Source: Diplonema papillatum (lineage: Eukaryota; Euglenozoa; Diplonemea; Diplonemida; Diplonemidae). Taken from it: a stretch of DNA of 64,000 bases. Numbering within the stretch: the first letter of the stretch is position 1; each line of letters opens with the position of its first letter. The notes below the pieces were generated by a model that saw only the letters and a list, made by a program, of their open reading frames with translations, was not told the DNA's origin and made no database searches. The DNA lies in assembly GCA_030068145.1 (NCBI GenBank), contig JAPJBO010001139.1:1-64000 (forward strand). The letters are read 5' to 3'. Of the stretch, positions 60,666 to 64,000 are shown in pieces. A program made the translations under genes and the position numbers.

Positions 60666-60867
60666 CCGTGTTAGTGTCGCCTACCTAAAGGCACCTTTTC
60701 TTAAAAGGCGACACTAACACGGGAAGCCGTTGGTGAGCATGAGATATTCTTCATGCAAATACAGGGAACCCTATTGAGAACCGTCTTCCCGTGTTCGTGT
60801 CGCCTCGCGTTTTCAGGCAAAAAGGCGACACTGACAAGGGTTAAACGGAGGCGACACTAACACGGGG
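60666..60867. mobile_element. Nested small palindromic elements with CCCGTGTTAGTGTCGCC ends
   Basis: CCGTGTTAGTGTCGCC at 60667 is mirrored by GGCGACACTAACACGGG ending near 60724. TTCCCGTGTTCGTGTCGCC at 60787 is mirrored by GGCGACACTGACAAGGG near 60840 and GGCGACACTAACACGGG ending 60867. A further TCGACACTAACACGGGG lies at 61044. They look like MITEs inserted in or beside one another. Confidence 0.7.
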
Positions 60868-60871
60868 GGAA

Positions 60872-61030
60872 TGCAAGAACGTGCTTGGAATGGGTATGTG
60901 CTCAACACCGCACTGGTCCCGTCTGCGCCGTGTTTCGGTCCTTATAGCCACGGACACATAAGGCGGACCATCATGAGCGCGGAACCTGAGTGTCTGGAGA
61001 CAGGACTGCGGTGTGAGTCTGGTTTGTCAG
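60872..61030 (+). repeat. Dispersed repeat family E
   Basis: GCAAGAACGTGCTTGGAATG and the full set of family landmarks, nearly identical to 50572-50727. It is followed by the CGACACTAACACGG end and a G run at 61060-61076. Confidence 0.85.
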
Positions 61031-61189
61031 GCGGCTGTTCGTAGCGTCGACACTAACACGGGGGGGGGGGGGGGGAGGTAGGTACTTAAACATAAATGCA
61101 TCGGGCCATTTAAGATCACTCGCTGAACAAAACCCACACTGAATCGGAACCCGTCGCAACAGGTGCTGGGTTCCTGAAGGGAGGACAAA

Positions 61190-61475
61190 GGGCAAAATAC
61201 TCGACGTAGCTGCTTCGACTCCGAATGGAAGGGAGGAAATATAGAGGTACAGGGGGAATTACAATACAAACACGATCTGATGTGTTCTTCGCTTACACCA
61301 CCGTGTGCTGCTTGCTCACTGAGGACTTTTGACCTGTTGTGTTTGTGATTTGTCGTGTTCGTGTAGACCCGCATGATCTCACGTCCGTGTTCGGTAGCAG
61401 CACTGGGATTCCTTCGGTTCCTTGTCTCGCAGTTGTTGTCGAGCATTTCCTTCCAAGCTGGCGCATATGTAGAAA
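61190..61475 (+). repeat. Dispersed repeat family C, copy 3
   Basis: AAAATACTCGACGTAGCTGC, TTCGACTCCGAATGGAAGGG, TTGACCTGTTGTGTTTG and GTCGAGCATTTCCTTCCAAG, followed by GCGTAGTTTTGGTTTATTCT. Confidence 0.85.
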
Positions 61476-61669
61476 GAAGAAAAGAAGAAATGCGTAGTTT
61501 TGGTTTATTCTTTTGCTTTTAGTTGTCGACAACATTATTTACTTTCAGCGTCTTTTCATGCCTTTAAATGACGGTATTTTTGGTTTTCTTTCTTCACCAT
61601 GGTTTTTCTGGACTTTATGGTGCCATGGAGTTGTCGTACTCTCTCTATGCCGCCCACGTCGAAAAACTG

Positions 61670-61930
61670 GTCCAGGAACGTGACGGTCAACCACAGCTTG
61701 CAAAGCTTGAGTCGGAGGCAGCACAGCGCCACAACCCCGTCCGCTTTGCCCTGTGGCCTGACCGCCTCGATGAGCTTGTGTTCAGCGCAAGCGCCAAGCC
61801 CAAGGTGCGCAACGCCTTGATGCTTTAGTTTGGGAGATCGGTAGCCACTTGACCCATAGGCCCGTGGCTCTGCAGTACCGCCGAACACGTGAAGCTTGGC
61901 TCCCGTGTAGCAGGCTTTCCCTGGTACCAA
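61670..61930 (+). repeat. Dispersed repeat family B with conserved open peptide, copy 4
   Basis: It reads VQERDGQPQLAKLESEAA..NPVRFALWPDRLDEL and continues SASAKPKVRNALML before a stop. It ends at CTTTCCCTGGTACC. Confidence 0.8.
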
Positions 61931-63144
61931 ACTAAGCTGGCGCATATAGAAAAGAGCTCGAATCACAATTCTTGGATGAAGGCGCCACCTGGCAACCAGT
62001 TTCTTTCCAGTACATACACGTTCCCGGTCCAGTAAATATTTCCCAATGCGGTAGCAACCGTTGGCACAGGTGGGTGAAAAGAGTTGGTTATAGCGCGCTA
62101 GCTTCGGGATTTCGCTGGAAGCTGCCGTATCACCCTTGTTTTTGACAGGAGAGGCGGGAGAGGTAGTATGAGTTCGTTACGCGGGATGAGACAGTCACGA
62201 TCGAGGGGAAGCGACGGGAACAAGGAAAAAGAGGGAAGAATTGCTGTTGCTATTTGCCAATTCCGAATCCTTAAGCTTCTGATCGTCCCAGGGCTTGTCG
62301 CCCTGTTTCTCTATAGGTCCTCATCCTCTAGACGCACCGAAGATGCTCAAACGAGGTTGCTAGAGAAAAGAACACGAGAAAAGAGAGAGAGAGAGACGAG
62401 ATGTGGTGCAGAGACCGTTCCTCCGTGGATGAAGAATTTCAGGTCACACCACTCAAGGAGGGGAAGGGGTTGCATAATAGCAGTTATTGACTTGCTGTCA
62501 AAAAACACTACCATTATTTGACCCTGCTACCGTTCGACACATCATGCCTTCTCGAAATGTTTTTAGTCAGTATTCGAACCAGTCCTTTAACTGATGAAAG
62601 AGAGAGACGAGATGTGGTGCGGAAACATTCCCTCCGTTGAGCTCCAGTTCCCCCAGGCCAACGGGTGGCAGCAAAAGTAACCAGAAGTCCAAGATACCTG
62701 CCACACCTACCACCCCAAGACCGACCTCACCAACGGCGACTGTCTGTTGGCTGTTTCTCAAAGTAGCGCACAAAGTTCTGAAGGAGACACTGCCAAAGCA
62801 AGCAGGTCTGCGCATGAAAATTAAGGAAACAAAACGGTACGAAAGAAGAATTAGTCTGATGGAAACATGGTACACACAAGGGAAACCTCTCTCCACGAGG
62901 TTGAACTGGTGGCAGCAGGGGGGGAAGTTTTAGATTAATGTTCTAAGCTGAACACTGCCACGAAAAAGGTCAGACAGACGGCGGCCCTCGGAAGTCTCGT
63001 CTGAAGCAGACCGACTGCGAAGTATGTGATTTACATTGTTGCGCCATTTTACGTGCTGCGGAGAAGTGCATCTCCCCTCATGGAGAGCGACGCCTCCATA
63101 ACGGATTACCACCCGAAAAAGGTACGTACACCGCGAGAGCAGGG
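61931..63144. other. Spacer with GACGAG-type echoes
   Basis: GAGAGAGACGAGATGTGGTG occurs at about 62390 and 62600 (compare 34070 and 52590). GTACACCGCGAGAGCAGGGA is at 63125. No gene is supported. Confidence 0.4.
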
Positions 63145-63440
63145 AGAAAATACTCGTAGCTGCTTCGACTCCGAATCGAAGGGAGGAAATATAGAGGCAG
63201 AGGGGCAAATACAATACAAACACAATCAGATTTGTTCTTCACACCGCCGTGTGTTGTTTTCTCACTCAGGACTTTTGACCTGTTGTGTTTGTGTGATTTG
63301 TCGTGTAGGGGTAGACCCGCATGACCTCAGGTCCGTTCAACACGTGGTTCGGTATTTACAGCACTTGGGATCCCTTCGGTTCTTTGTCTGGCAGCATCGT
63401 CGAGCATTTCTTTCCAAGCTAGCGCATATGTAAAAAGAAA
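63145..63440 (+). repeat. Dispersed repeat family C, copy 4
   Basis: GAAAATACTCGTAGCTGCTT, CGACTCCGAATCGAAGGGAG, CAGATTTGTTCTTCACACCG, TTGACCTGTTGTGTTTG. Confidence 0.85.
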
Positions 63441-63524
63441 TGCGTAGTTGTGTGAAAGGGGAAAAGAAATGCGTAGTTTTGGTTTATTATTTTGCTTGTT
63501 TGTTAGTAGTAGAAAATATTAGGG

Positions 63525-63580
63525 AAGGTCCTACTCGGGCGGTTCGGTTTCCTAACACATCGCATGTGATATGACAAAAT
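63525..63580 (+). repeat. Dispersed repeat family A, short piece
   Basis: GGTCCTACTCGGGCGGTTCG, GTTTCCTAACACATCGCATG. Confidence 0.7.
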
Positions 63581-63906
63581 TGACAAAAAAAAAAGCAAAA
63601 AAAACTCGAGAGCGATTGCCCCGTGCCTATTTCGACGGAGGCTAGCGGGTCTTTCGTTTGTTGAACGCGTACGCCCGCCAAGCACCCTAGATCTCACCTC
63701 TGGCTCAGAATCGTCAACTGGCAGCCTTCTCAAGTATTTCCTACAAAGCAGGTACGACTGGATGTTCTATTAAACGCCGCTTTTCCCAGTCAATTATGTT
63801 GGCGCTGTTTCCGCATGCCAGGCGCATTTTCCCACGGGGACTGGTCCCCTACGGGACACGTCTCATTATGAGTGCACGTTTTTCTTCTTGTCCAGACGAC
63901 TACAAG

Positions 63907-64000
63907 CAGGGGTTTAGCTAGGACTTTCTTGTGTTCTATTTCCGGAGGTAGCTTGTTTTTGCATTCTGGGGCCATTATTTCAGCCTAAACGAGCATCCGA
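63907..64000. mobile_element. Partial element at the window edge (hAT-like end plus family H)
   Basis: CAGGGGTTTAGCTAGGACTT resembles the left end of the MITE at 11739. The last 50 bases are family H reversed (GCCATTATTTCAGCCTAAAC, GAGCATCCGA). The element probably continues beyond the window. Confidence 0.5.

Overview
The window looks like nuclear DNA from a unicellular or algal eukaryote with a large, repeat-rich genome. The evidence is a set of eukaryote-type proteins (a CHD-type chromatin remodeller, a SAM-domain protein, a secreted six-hairpin glycosidase and a membrane-anchored glycosyltransferase), a ubiquitin-specific protease domain, a tRNA-derived SINE, several classes of DNA transposon, and sparse genes in large tracts of decayed repeats. 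I cannot name the lineage. No spliced-leader or telomere signature was seen, and the gene bodies look GC-rich against their surroundings.

Layout. 1-6.3 kb: two head-to-tail copies of a retroelement coding for a reverse transcriptase joined to a ubiquitin-specific protease and a C2H2 finger. 6.3-8.7 kb: two inverted-repeat DNA transposons back to back. 8.7-10.6 kb: CHD-type remodeller, present only to the end of its N-terminal helicase half. 11-14 kb: short repeats and a hAT-like MITE. 14.4-15.8 kb: SAM-domain gene. 18.6-20.7 kb: secreted glycosidase. 20.8-27 kb: a transposon with two tRNA-like modules, minisatellites and a tRNA-derived SINE. 27.3-33.65 kb: a tyrosine-recombinase retrotransposon with near-identical 118-bp end repeats, holding a 2.45-kb inverted-repeat element. 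38.3-40.9 kb: a Mutator-like element with a 9-bp target duplication. 41.9-42.8 kb: glycosyltransferase gene, followed by three tandem copies of its own 5' end. 47.4-50.6 kb: three transposons end to end. 51.8-52.1 kb: a 258-bp (GT)n tract. 52.7-53.6 kb: a near-perfect palindrome. 53.8-64 kb: interspersed repeat families with no convincing gene.

All four host genes and the three retroelement copies lie on the minus strand. A recurring theme is that every recognised host gene has degenerate copies of its own start or end close by. The strongest candidate for something undescribed is the RT-USP fusion retroelement, in which the catalytic residues of the deubiquitinase can be read in both copies.
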